64,000 nucleotides of DNA from positions 92,350,899 through 92,414,898 of the forward strand of contig CM056376.1 in assembly GCA_029718625.1 (NCBI GenBank), given 5' to 3'. The position numbers were made by a program, and so were the translations under genes. Positions 1-11,343 of the stretch are shown in pieces. Source of the DNA: Synaphobranchus kaupii (Eukaryota; Chordata; Actinopteri; Anguilliformes; Synaphobranchidae). Position 1 is the stretch's first letter, and every line of letters begins with the position of its first letter. The notes beneath the pieces were generated by a model that saw nothing but the letters and a program-made list of their open reading frames with translations, had not been told where the DNA came from and ran no database searches.

Positions 1-204
1 ATGTAATACAATATTAATGTAATATTACAACATAAGGCTTAAAATATTTAAAATCGATACATTTTAATTAACATAACTGAGCCATTCTAGTCACACAAAT
101 CTAAGAGCATTGCAAATGTACTGCCAAAGGCTATACTGTTTGTATGTTCTATTCTTTTGATTGAAATGGTGTAAATGGTGAAAAAGGTGTAAAATCCAAT
201 GTCA

Positions 205-344
205 TTAGTCCTCACCAGTATTTTGTTCCAATCACCTGGATTTGCGGAATAGCACAATTATTCAGCCAGGAAGTAGAACTACGGTAATTATTGAATTCAG
301 CTGGCTGAGTTCATGGGCGGAAGCAAAACATGGCAAGACTTTTC
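205..344. mobile_element. Short MITE-like repeat, copy A
   Basis: This stretch closely matches 857-993: both carry 'CCAGTATTTTGTTCCAATC' near the left end, a central 'CAGCCAGGA.GTAGAACTA' block, and 'GGCTGAGTTCATGGG' near the right end. The ends of the better copy are inverted repeats (TAAAAGTCCT...), as expected for a small non-autonomous DNA transposon. There is no coding capacity. The family was not identified. Confidence 0.6.
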
Positions 345-524
345 ACCTCTGGTCAGGCCATACTTGTACCCTACATGAAATCTGAACCCAAGACCTGTAT
401 CTTGTAACAACTCATTTATTGCTGTTATAGATTAATTTTTAAAGATGATATTATAGATTATACCTTTAGTAACTAAAACAATACTGACAGGACAGCTATA
501 TATGGAAATATGGGGCCTAATATC

Positions 525-549
525 ATATATATATATATATATATATATT
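525..549. repeat. (TA)n microsatellite
   Basis: Uninterrupted AT alternation of about 25 bases. Open frames crossing it are artefacts of the repeat. Confidence 0.9.
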
Positions 550-856
550 GCAATACCTACCTTTATTCATGTTTTTAATGTAGATTTTGTTGTTAAAAGA
601 AGGTGTTTTTGTATACAAGATATACTTGTGGACCCATACTTCAATAGAACATCCATATTACTTAGCCAGAGTGGATTTGCATTTAAATTGCTACCTTATT
701 TGAAAATTTTGTATATAATATCTAATGAACTTGAACATCTAAATATCATAATCAAGTTAGGTAACTGGTTCGAATTTGCAATGCAGAAAGTATAATTGAG
801 CTAAACATACATAAATACATACACAAAACAGCGGCAGAACATCCAGGTTCAGAATG

Positions 857-993
857 TAAAAGTCCTCCCCAGTATTTTGTTCCAATCACCTGGATTTACA
901 AATTAGCAGAATCCTTCAGCCAGGAGGTAGAACTAATTAGTGAAATCACCTGGCTGAGTTCATGGGTGGAAGAAAAACATGGCAGGACTTTTA
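857..993. mobile_element. Short MITE-like repeat, copy B
   Basis: A 137-bp element whose left end TAAAAGTCCTCCC is mirrored by GGCAGGACTTTTA at the right end. It shares its whole length with the degenerate copy at 205-344. It carries no open frame of its own and is best read as a non-autonomous DNA transposon. No clean target-site duplication was recognised. Confidence 0.6.
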
Positions 994-1178
994 CTTTCTG
1001 ACCCCTGAACTTTCCACTTCTGCAAAATCATTGCCTCTGCAAGACATTACTTATCCTATGAAAGAGTGGATCAGATTCTGTGACACAATCAGATGAAATA
1101 GTTACATTACTTGTGTGATGTGCTGAAGCATTTAAATATGTTTGGAAGCTTTATCATTTTTACAAATTAATATTTTTA

Positions 1179-2127
1179 AGCGGTGCAGCCGCTTCTATAT
1201 GTGACGTGTGTCCGTCTGTCTGTCCGTCCGTTCGTTCGTAGCATGAGATTTAAACCAATCAGGAGTCGCCTAGGCGTCACATGCCCAGGAATACAATAGT
1301 AGCTTGAGAAAAGCATGCCCAGCTTCAGACAGCTCTATCTCAAAAAATATACATGTCACAGCTTAGATATTCACACCATAGGAATCCTGGGAACCAGATG
1401 CACATCTGTATATGTCTTGTGTAGCTTAAAAACTGTAGTCGTGGTCACAAGTTAGAAAATGGGTTTGAAATTGAAATTACCAGCTGCTGCTAGAGTGGAG
1501 TTTTGAACATTCCACCATTTGTGTGAATGGGGAGCATGGTTTTCAAACAACACTGAATATTTTAAAAAACTAAAAATGTCACAGCTTAGATATTTACACC
1601 ATAGGAATTCTACATGAACCACATGAACATTTTGATACATATTATGTCTGTGTACCTTAAAAACTGTAGTCGTCGTCACAAGTTAGAAAATGGGTTTGAA
1701 ATGGATTGTTTTGAACATTCCACCTGTTAGCAAGGTGAGTCGCCATAGCAACCCCCCGAAGCAAAATCAATACAAAATCTACCACCAGTGTTCTGCTGGA
1801 CCCAGTCAGTTATGGAACGGCCCAACAATCCATGCACCGTCTTGAGTTTGGAATTCCATTGTTATTGTTCAAGTAATAATCTTTCCTGTTTGTTATCAGA
1901 GTACTAACTGTCATATTTCCTGTTTCTACTGAAATACCAATTGCTGTCCTTTTATCCCTATCTCTCTTTTACATGTTTGTTAAATGCAATGTCTGTAAGT
2001 ATACTAATTAATAAGAAGCATAATGTAAAAATATTACCAAACCAGAGGCCATTGTTTTTGTACATGTAAACAACACACACATTTTCTATTGCATTTTTTA
2101 ATATGATTGCTCAAAACCTGCACCGCT
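1179..2127. mobile_element. Putative TIR element, about 0.95 kb, with internal direct repeats
   Basis: The ends are a 10-bp inverted pair, AGCGGTGCAG at the left and CTGCACCGCT at the right, each flanked by TA, as expected for a TA-targeting transposon. Inside, a block of about 120 bp is present twice in direct orientation (about 1355-1476 and 1575-1706). Both copies contain GTCACAGCTTAGATATT, CTTAAAAACTGTAGTCG and CACAAGTTAGAAAATGG. There is no transposase-like frame. The TIR is short, so the boundaries are an inference. Confidence 0.45.
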
Positions 2128-2714
2128 TACTTCACCACCTGGGTGTGATTTTTGACATGATACCGTGTTAGAGATGGAACACGGATTGCCCGGGGACACA
2201 TTAATTGCAGTGTATTTTCTCCACTACTGAAAGGGGGGTATTCTCAATAGGATTGTCCTCAGATTCAACATCATTGCACCTATTTCAGATAATTGGATAG
2301 AAACTGGACCCACAATGCAACTGGACAAAATCCGTGGTAACCTGTAACAAGCACATTCAAGACACTATCAAATTTTCTAACTGTTAAATTCCTAACTTGA
2401 AAGAAATGGTCATGATGACACGTATAAATAAGATAAAACAGCTTTATGCAGAACATTGCTTATGCCGTAATATGACTAGAACAGTATTGGCAAAGCAGTT
2501 GGGAAGCCAAAACGATCAATAAGGCAGTAATCACTCACGGCAACATCTACTGGAAACCTGCACTCCTGTACCAGAGAAAGATTTTTGTTCAATTTGATCT
2601 AAAGTCTTGAGAAGATTCCTTTGTGAGCCTTTCTGACTGTCGGACCAATCACAGGCAGTGTCTGTGCCATCGTACCCACAGTTTTGTGATTTTGCACAAG
2701 TTAATGATGGGAAG

Positions 2715-2860
2715 GGTAACAGTGTGGTTTAGTGCTAATGTAGTTTGAGCATATAATCAGGGTTTGGTTACACGATTTGATTCCTGCTGTTGTGCCCTTG
2801 AGCAGTTAACCTGAAACGCTTCAGCAAATATCCAGCTTAAACATTTTGGTAGGACTTTTT
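2715..2860 (+). mobile_element. tRNA-derived SINE relic
   Basis: The stretch contains a degenerate B-box-like region followed by GCTGTTGTGCCCTTGAGCA, then AACCTGAAACGCTTCAG and CAAATATCCAGCTT. This order is typical of the common fish tRNA-derived SINE, whose body runs 'CTGTTGTACCCTTGAGCAAGGTAC...TCAGTAAATATCCAGC'. The RNA polymerase III boxes are decayed, so it should be inactive. A second relic lies at 33765-33935. Confidence 0.65.
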
Positions 2861-3083
2861 GGTTATGAAACCACAAATGTGACATGTTAAATTTACACTG
2901 GAGAGACTTCCTTTATTTTGTAACTTATATCTCATTATAAATAATAAGTATAAATAAGACGTATGCTATGCATATCCATTTCTTTGGGTAAAAATAAAGC
3001 AGACAAGTAATGAATGACCCATACAAATCAGTAATGACCCTCTGAAGATGAGAATCCAGGCCTACCATTTTCAGACCCCATGT

Positions 3084-3084
<1 letters not shown>

Positions 3085-3171
<87 letters not shown>
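3085..3171. repeat. (AC)n microsatellite
   Basis: About 43 uninterrupted AC dinucleotides. The Thr-His and Cys-Val repeat frames on the two strands are simple-repeat artefacts. Confidence 0.98.
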
Positions 3172-3173
<2 letters not shown>

Positions 3174-4898
3174 TGTTTTCTTTCTTTGTTTATTACTGAA
3201 ATACAGTGCATTCATCCAGCATCAAATACATTCAGTGAACATTAACAAGCAACAGTTATCTTACTACTTTCGTTTTTTCTTATTAGTTGTATTGGTTTAG
3301 TGCAATGGGCTGGGAAGACTACACTTACTCTGGATTAAGTAGACAATCTAATGTTGCTTTAGTTGAGGGAAGGGCTGATGCTAAGGATGTAAGGACAGTT
3401 TTCATTTAGGTGCATTACGTTGGGTGGGATGATAAGAGTCCAGTCACATGACTGAACACATGACTAAGAGTTCAAGGGATTGCCACCGTACACTGTGACC
3501 TAGCCTCCATCACCACTGATTACCATTGACATTACAAAGCGATCACTGTGCCATCACATTTTGTAGGGATGACTATGTTGCCTTTTCTTTAGTCTGTTTG
3601 AGAAAGAAAAAGGGAAAAACAAAGCAAACTATTCAGAGGAGACAGGCTTGAAGCGCCTTGAGCATAACTGAAAAATAACTTACGGCTATTTGAACCAACA
3701 ATTTTAAAAAAAAACAACAGCTGTCATGGAACCTTCTATTAGCTAAAAAATTAATGAAATCCCTCTATTTTCCTGAAGGATGAGCTCCAAGACATATTTC
3801 CCACATCAAAGGAAACGGAAACCAATCAAGCAAACAGCTCTGAACTTCATTCTAACATTTGGCCCTTCAAAACTTTGGGTTGGACCTGTTATGAAACTTC
3901 TAGAAATGTGAGCACGCATTGGACATTTTAAACTTCAGCACTGGCTTCACTTCACAAAGACGTTACTTTTCTCCAATGACTTTGAACATATTTACAAGCC
4001 AACGCAAGTAGAAAAGGTAAAAAATATTTGTCTGAAACATTGCTTCCTTTCGGCCAAAAGGTACTGCACCTAATGAAGGACACGCAAAATAAAACCTCTT
4101 CCAAAATAACTCTTCTCAGTTACAAAAATAATCCTTTCACTTTAAACACTTTATATAGCTTTTCTCTCTTTGTGTTGCCGTGTGTGTGGATAGAGACCAC
4201 ACACATCCTTTCTTGTTCGATATTCACTCTCCACAAACACATCTTGCTTGTGTGTAAACGTGGTGGAATCCAACTGTTTTTGAACTTCTATAATTCATAT
4301 CAGCATTAATAAAAAATTAATTTTTATAAATTCATTTACGCATGTGTACTATACTCCAATGACCCTCCTGTAAGTTGCTTAAAAAAATAGTAGCAAAGTC
4401 CTGACGTCAGTACTGTTTACAACCTAACCTGAAAATAATTGCAACTCCCTCAGAACAGTTTCCCAAAAACTGAGACTAATTTGGGATACGGTCTTTCTGT
4501 TGTGACCTTGACCCTTGCTGGTCAGAGAAATTAAAGGAATCTGCACTGGCAGATTGAGTACTCTACTAAGGCTGGAGCTTGAATAGCTGGGGTGCCATTT
4601 CATGCAGGAACACCTCAGAGGCGCTGAACGAGTGGCAATGAGATGAACCGAGAGACGCCGGGGCGGTGATGCGCCTTATTGGTTTTGTTACGATTCTCCA
4701 GCTCCTCTTTCTCAAAACGTTTTTCTATAAAAAGTCATGATTATAAACTGACCGTTTGTACACGGGTCTACACGTGGGAAACAAAATGGCTCCTAAACCT
4801 ACAGACAGCAGGGTAGAAGCACCCGCATCACCTGAAGCGCAAGTGCAAAAAAGTGGCCAAGAGGTCCTGAACATCTGCGCACATATCTACGCCGTGTG

Positions 4899-4917
4899 TA
4901 TATAAGTATATATATAT

Positions 4918-4950
<33 letters not shown>
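4899..4950. repeat. (TA)n microsatellite, slightly imperfect
   Basis: TA alternation with a few interruptions (AAG, CACAC), ending in a pure run of about 30 bases. Confidence 0.9.
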
Positions 4951-5200
4951 CTTATCCTACAACATCGGATTCAAACAATGGATTTGGTAAACACGCATTG
5001 AGTCTGTCCTTTACTTAGTCCCTCGTTCTCGCTCACCACTCCCCCCCCCCCCCACCCCACCCACCCCGTCAGCAAGTTCTAGTTCCAATAGTTCCAACTC
5101 TTCTTACTCTTCGTTAGTGGTTTTCTCATCCGTGACGTTTTCCTGTCTCGATTTAGAATCCAGTGCATGTGTTTCAAGCTGCGGCCGATGAGATCTGGGT

Positions 5201-5232
<32 letters not shown>

Positions 5233-5564
5233 CTATTAATATTGTGATTAAGGGCCAGTTTTAAATGCACCGTATCCTCATTTGTTCTGCCAAACAAACA
5301 CCCCGAGGACCACTGTGCCTCCCCAATGCAAGGCGAGCGTGACCAGCTGTTGATGCACTTTTCTGTTTTCTGCAGAAATCCACTAGCCCCCGAGTCCCCT
5401 AGGAGAGGAGAACAAGTGACAGAAACCCCGAGGAGCAGAGCGGGGAGGCGGAGCGATGCGACGCATCCACAGAAAGAGAGATGTCAGAACGGAGGAAGCC
5501 TTTCAGCTGTAGCCTTTTCTAGAACTAAGACCCATTTCCCACAATGCCCCCCACAGACTCATTA

Positions 5565-7165
5565 GCCATTAGAGTGACTGGGAGGCCCCCCATCTGGATG
5601 AAGCTCCTGAGCACGGCTGTGTTATTTACTTGTTATTAAAAGTAGATGCCCCATCCCAAGCCTCCCGGCCCCTGCTAAACCCCGCCTGCACCCAGAGCCC
5701 CTCGGAGCGAGGCTTCCCCCGGCGGGAGCCGTTTCAAGCCCAAGGTTAGCGAGAGCGCTCCTCATTTCCAGGGCTCAGGACAGGATCCATATTTCATTAA
5801 GGCACAGAGAGGGGGGAGGCAGGCGAGATCCTGAGGAGCTGGGGGCTCCCGGATTCTCATTAAATCTGGCCCCTGCTCTCAGCCCCCCCCCCTTCCCATT
5901 CACTGGGTTGGTTTCCCAGACGCTGAACACATTTCAGCTTCGCCGGAGAAACGCGGTCAGGGGTGGCGGCTGAACTTCACTGACACGCCGGTCCAGCGGG
6001 GCGCCGGCTGCTTTCATTAATGATATCACTCAGTCTGTTCTATTCACCTCCTCAAAACCCGTGTGCAGAACAGTAGCTTCTTCCTGTGCGTGGGAGTGTC
6101 TCTCCCCAAAACATGCATATTAGCAACGCAAATGCGAGCGTCATTCTTTGACGCAAGTCTTCTGCACAATGACAGATCAGCGCTACAGGTTTTTGTTCTT
6201 TGGCGCGTGAAAGATTTGTTTTATTTTATTTGTTGTTGTTTTTTTTGCACACAGTTAGTCAACTAGCTGAAGAGAGAGAGAAGACACAGGCAAACGCGCG
6301 AGAGTCAGCCAGACGGAAGCGCACAGGTTATTTTGGACGACGCACAGTCAAGATTTCAGAGCGGGGAAATCGTCAGTTATAGCATGGCAGGCACATGAAA
6401 TTGCATTGTTTGGTCCTCATTTTGATTCCGTTTGCTTCACACTGTCACTTCCAGTCACTCCAGGGAAACCGCCGCAGGGAAAGTAAACAAAACGGCAAAA
6501 AAAACGTCTGATTCCTCCGTCAGGCTAATCTATTATACAGCCGCTACAAATTCCACTCCAATTGTCACACCAAGGAGCTGCTTTCTTATGAAAGGGGGGG
6601 AAAAAATAACACAAATAATTGTGCTTTTTGGAGTTATATCCAGCTTTTTATTAGACACTATAGGGCCGTCTCAAATGGGGAATGCAAAGTTTGTTAAAAT
6701 AATAAACAAACATTTCAAAACTTTGCGTCCTACAAATGATCGTTTTCTCCTGTAAAGTGTCAAAACTGTCCAAATAAAACCGAGATCTAGCAGCTCGGCG
6801 ATGTTAGAAATGCTTTTGAAACATGCGCATTTCTAAAGAGCTTTGTAAGTGACAAATTAATATTTATTAGCTTGCCCAATAACTGCCTGGCTGTACAAAC
6901 AGAGCGGCAGTAAAACTCAGTCATCTCGGGCCAGATACCTTCCATCATTAAGCCAATCCTCCAATAAAACCATTAGAACTCAGTCATCCCTGGGACGTGC
7001 ATGCGAGGCACTGAAACGACGGATGCCTCCGTTTAATACATCAATTTCATTTGCATATTCTACGGCTCCCAAAATCCATTACTCACAGAAAGCAAGCCCT
7101 GCTTCTTTCCATTCCAGGAGCAGTACAAAACCACCCTTCTTCTGTGAAAATAGCTGCTTGGAGAT
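5565..7165. promoter_or_regulatory. Candidate conserved non-coding / regulatory stretch
   Basis: Composition changes here: GC-rich and CpG-containing blocks (5660-6010) are followed by AT-rich blocks. These hold homeodomain-type TAAT/ATTA cores and an octamer-type ATTTGCAT (in TTTCATTTGCATATTC, about 7048). Repeats are few compared with the flanks. No splice-flanked coding exon was recognised. That this is an enhancer or conserved element downstream of znf800 is an inference from composition only; a multi-species alignment would decide. Confidence 0.25.
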
Positions 7166-7589
7166 CGACATGGACTGATAGATTAGGATAGGAAACTTTA
7201 AAGTTCCAGTGAATTATATATTATGTCCACATTTTTAAACAGTAATTTTTACCCAGAATATGGAATTGGAAACGGTGCCTTTCAAGTTACATTACATGCC
7301 CAGTCTCTACTAGTTCTCTGTCTCAGTCCTTGTAGTTAGGTTGACCCAGGAAACTCTTGGCAGGGTCATATGTTGAAACTCCACTCTGTCTTTTCCTGGT
7401 ACCCGTAACTCTTCCATAATTCCCTGTTCTTGTTTCTTGTTCCCTCTCCCACCGATGGGGCGCTTGTTCCACTCCAGCCCCCCACCCCCACCCCAAGAAT
7501 GCCACCTCCGGATGCTTTCCTACAACGTGTCCTGAATCAATCATATGGGACTGATAATTGACCTGACCATGTCTTGTCTCTACGAACTC

Positions 7590-7797
7590 GCACCCTGAGC
7601 CGGCCAGAGGAGGATGGGCTACCGCGATAGTCTGGTTCCTCCCAAGGTTTCTTCCCACATGTAATCCGGGGAGTTTTTTCCCTTGCCATTGTCGCCTCTG
7701 GCTTGCTTTATGGGAGTTATACCAGGGGAGTGCTGTGAAGCGTATTGTGACAGATCCTTTGTATAATGCGTCATATAAATAAAATCTGGTTTGATTT
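7590..7797 (+). mobile_element. Dispersed fish retroposon-like repeat
   Basis: The sequence runs GGCCAGAGGAGGATGGGCT, then 'GGTTCCTCCCAAGGTTTCTTC', 'GGGAGTTTTTTCCCTTGCC', then TGTATAATGCGTCATATAAATAAA. This is a familiar fish interspersed unit ending in an AT-rich 'CTATATAAATAAA' tail. A more degenerate relative starts at 36745. The frames it generates are not genes. Confidence 0.6.
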
Positions 7798-8263
7798 GAC
7801 TGCCCACACCCACCCATCAGTAGCTATTTTACACACAACAACAGGAGGATGCTAGAAGCCATTTAAGAAGAAGCATATCTCTGACTGATGCCAACTGGTG
7901 GGTGTCTGGCATGTCACTGGGAAGAACTCATATAGCGGCAACTCAGCTAAACAAGATAAACAAACTGATTTTAAATGAAAAGGTTGTTTTGCCAGCGCTC
8001 CCAGATTGATTTTTTTTAGAAGAAGTCAAGCCTGCCAATAAAAGGCATCTCTTGTGTAACTTTGGCTGAATTGAGTGTCATTTCCAAAAGGTGCACCCCA
8101 CGCAACACAGGCACAGGCACAGGCACAGACACAGACAGTAGGCAGGGAGGAGCTTCAGCGACATTAGGCTCTCCTCTGGGAATACTGTCGAGAAAGGAAG
8201 AATGCTGGAGTTCCCCTTTTCCTTACATTTAAAATAATTTCAACTTTGAAACTCTGGTCAGAG

Positions 8264-8469
8264 CAGTGGTGCTCAATCATGCGTCGTGGAGGGCTGAGAG
8301 TATGCAGGTTTTCATCGCAACCAATCACTACACATGCTGATTTCACTAATTAGCTCCCTCCTCTCTGGTTGAAGGCGTGTTAATTAGTGAAATCAGCAGG
8401 TGTAGTGATTGGTTGGAATGGAATCCTGTATACTCTCGGCCCTCCATGGCACACGATTGGACACCACTG
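8264..8469. mobile_element. hAT-type MITE with 8-bp TSD
   Basis: A 206-bp palindromic element beginning CAGTGGTGCTCAATC and ending with the inverted form (GATTGGACACCACTG). The arms stay similar for about 45 bp and continue less perfectly inward. It is flanked by identical 8-bp direct repeats, GGTCAGAG (8256-8263 and 8470-8477). CAGTGG-type ends with an 8-bp duplication are diagnostic of hAT superfamily non-autonomous elements. It has no transposase. Confidence 0.92.
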
Positions 8470-8477
8470 GGTCAGAG

Positions 8478-9886
8478 TGATGGTGATGTCATAATTGAAC
8501 ACTCGGATAATCAAATTATTGACCTCACCCATAAAAGGAACAGAGGAGATCCTGTGGCAGACAACAGAGGGCAGCATGACCTCCTGCTTACTGTAACCTT
8601 ACGACGCGCACCGTACTTAGGGCCCAAAGACCCCTTTCATTGATAGATTATATAGATTAAATCTGTCCTAACTAAATAAGGCACTTCTGAACACTGCCAT
8701 AAGAAATCTGTGCTGCAGGGACATTGCAAAAAGACACGGCTTCTACATGGCTCATCCTGTTAAGAGACTGTTCCAGTGTGCGGATGGTGGCACATAATTA
8801 ATATCCGTTTTGTCAAGTTGGGCGCAGATGATCTTCCCCGGTTACTTTCGGGTTACGGATATTCCAGCACGCATGCGGCTTCTCCTCTTTGGGGACATCA
8901 CCCAAATTCAATTCACCTTGTAATCTCTAATTTTTTTTATATTGTAATGCCTTGCTAGCTGGTTTACCAGCCTGTGCCATTAGGCCACTGGAACATGTCC
9001 TGAATTCTGCAGTCGCCTTGGTCTTCAACCTGCCTAAATTCCCACGTAACTGTACTATGTAAAAATATTCAAACACACAAAAACATGTTTACTTGATTAC
9101 TAAGTAAAGGGTTCATTCATGCTGTTAACTGTCAAATCGAAAAACATTCCATATGACAGCAGTTTAAATTAAACACACATACAAATTTTAAAAGCTCGGA
9201 GTAGTCTCTGCAATGCTTACTGGTGGAGTGAGCACATGCACCTGGGTTGCATTGGCGAATCAGCAGTCCAGGTGCTTAAAGGTGTGCTCCTCTCCACAGT
9301 AGGGGGCTGAGAGCGGGAGCATGCACACTGAGAGAGAGCAAGTATGTTTGTGAAAGAAACTAAGTGAACGGAACAGAGCTGAAAAGCTGGTGAGCTGAAC
9401 AGAGTGAAAGCGTAACAGCTTCCTCTGTGTTTGCTTTGTTTTGTCTTTGTTGTTTTAGTTCATGTATTTGTTGTTTTAGTTTAGGGTGGGCTTTCTCTCT
9501 TTCTCTCTCTATCTGGCAATCGCGGTGAAAACCCAGAATTGCTGCACCTCGCTCCCAGTGGTGTCACATGACGTGTGACAATGCACATCGCCAAAGGTTT
9601 TGTGGGTAAACATTTGTCATGGCAACCGAGAACTATGGATGATGTACACAACATTTGGATCAGATTCACCCCTCACTGTTTACCTGCACGTATTAATACA
9701 GTCACATTTACAAAGTGAAAATAATTCTAAAAAACGTAATGCCGCATACCATTCAATAAGTTTAACAGAGTATCCAAAACATTGAAAACCAAACACCAAT
9801 CAGGTTTTCACTCCGGTAAAGGGCCTTGAATGACGCGGCGAACCATTAGAATCAATCAGAATACATTTGGCAGGCAGTATACACTA
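8478..9886. other. Intergenic stretch, no gene seen
   Basis: No coding exon, RNA gene or well-bounded mobile element was recognised. There is a C/T-rich patch near 9491-9513. Several short frames exist on both strands without recognisable domains. Confidence 0.45.
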
Positions 9887-9894
9887 GTGGTCCC

Positions 9895-11293
9895 AAACCC
9901 TATCTATCTGGAGATCTATCCTTTGGAGGTTTTCACACCAAAGCTAACAAAGCACACCTCATTCAACAGCTAAAGATCTCATTGAGCTGCTAATTAGTAG
10001 AATCAAGGCCCCCAGTATACTTAAAACAAAATTGTATTTGGCAGATTCGCAAAGGCTTTTGGCTGGTTTCCGACCAAAACAAAGCATCGCATTTGTCTTC
10101 AATCGTCGTAGTGTGTGTAGGCCGGCCGGCCGAAAGTTTTTGCACAGCCTCCTTCACCGTCACCCAGTACACCCTCACCTGCAATTTGTCAACAAGGCTA
10201 GACTGAAGCTGTTCAACGACATATCCACTTGTATGACTGCCTAAGCAGGGACTACAGCAGCCTCAGCCTCAGCCGCTTTGACACACTTCGTACGCAGCGT
10301 CTGATGCATAGGCTTGCATAAGCTGGGTAGAACTGTGAGAAACTGAGTCAGCACTCATTGGCTAGCAGCACAGTCAATCACAGGAGTGTGTGCGTATTTC
10401 CGGTACGACGCGATGCATTGGGTTTTATCAGTCCGCCGGGAAACAAGTTGTGCTAACTAATCGGTAGCTAGCGAATGCTGCAAATCCATCAAGAACAATG
10501 AGTGTTTCGGACCAAGACTAAGAGCTTAACGCTGGATTGAAGAAAGTTTTTGAAGTTCATGACATTTCTTCGGTGTGATGGACTGTTTTACTGGAGATCG
10601 CCATGCCATTTGTGTGACACACATTTGTTTCACGTGGGTCTGTTCTTCTTGTAGCGCTGTCTCTGAATCTACCATAGATGGTCTGTGGTTGGTTATATTG
10701 CATGTCAATCAAAGACGCCATCTCGTCAAAGTGGGCGGCTGTTTACCGCGTTAGGCAAATCTATGGACCAGACTTTGTATAACACAAAGTCTGGCCTTTG
10801 CGAGACTAGGACTACAGACACTGAATTTCCATGTTTAAAGAACCTCCTTTTTACATTTAATGAATTTATTTTACTGACTGTTTTCTTCCTTTTTCTTGAC
10901 ACTAGAGCTGCCATTTTCCCCATATCAGCATTGTGATTTTAAATTTGTAATTATCTCATGAGGGTTTACACTACATTTCTATCCATGCTGGGGAGGCACT
11001 ATAGCAATGCCGTGACTTTTTCAACAAAGCAATACTGCAAATGCTTATGTTGAAATTATAAAAGTACACTTAGATTAGTTTCTAGATAAGTGTGAATCAT
11101 TGTCTCTCTCCTCTAAGAGCGCATTGACTTCATTTGCATAATGGGCACATTAGTATACGGACATTTAAGAATGCTCCCAGCACCGTATTCAACAGCTTAA
11201 TTCAATTTTGTTTTAGTATACTGGGGCCTTCAGGAGTACCCAATTAGGGTTGAAATGAAAGCCTACAGGATGGTAGATAGTTGGGGACCACTG
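9895..11293. mobile_element. hAT-type MITE split by a later insertion
   Basis: The left part (9895-10012) starts TAGTGGTCCCAAACC and contains TAACAAAGCACACCT and CTGCTAATTAGTAGAATCA. The right part (11224-11293) ends GTTGGGGACCACTG. Together they match the layout of the common fish hAT MITE with CAGTGGTCCCCAA ends. Flanking 8-mers GTATACAC (9887-9894) and GTATAAAC (11294-11301) agree at 7 of 8 bases, a slightly mutated target duplication. About 1.2 kb of unrelated sequence separates the halves. The right end lies just beyond the last znf800 coding bases. Confidence 0.75.
10013..11223. mobile_element. TIR element nested in a hAT MITE
   Basis: The left end CAGTATACTTAAAACAAAAT is mirrored by ATTTTGTTTTAGTATACTG at the right, giving a TIR of about 25 bp that differs by one base. 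The match extends outward through GGCCCC/GGGGCC, so the exact border is uncertain. The interior of about 1.2 kb has no intact transposase. It contains an 11-bp-stem hairpin at 10768-10794. Superfamily unassigned. It must be younger than the MITE it interrupts. Confidence 0.65.
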
Positions 11294-11343
11294 GTATAAA
11301 CAAACACCCAGTCATGGTCAGAGTCACTAAGAAATAAACATAC

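Larger units (their letters stand above)
2861..5560. other. Intergenic stretch; microsatellites only
   Basis: Nothing resembling a conserved coding exon was recognised on either strand. The stretch holds the (AC)n and (TA)n tracts listed separately, a short C-rich tract at 5041-5075 and a GA-rich tract near 5200-5230. Short open frames here lack domain similarity or codon structure that I can recognise. Confidence 0.5.

Noticed and set aside
3048..3300. Thr-His and Cys-Val repeat frames
   Set aside because: They are translations of the (AC)n microsatellite; the same applies at 40690-41052 and 13472-13817.
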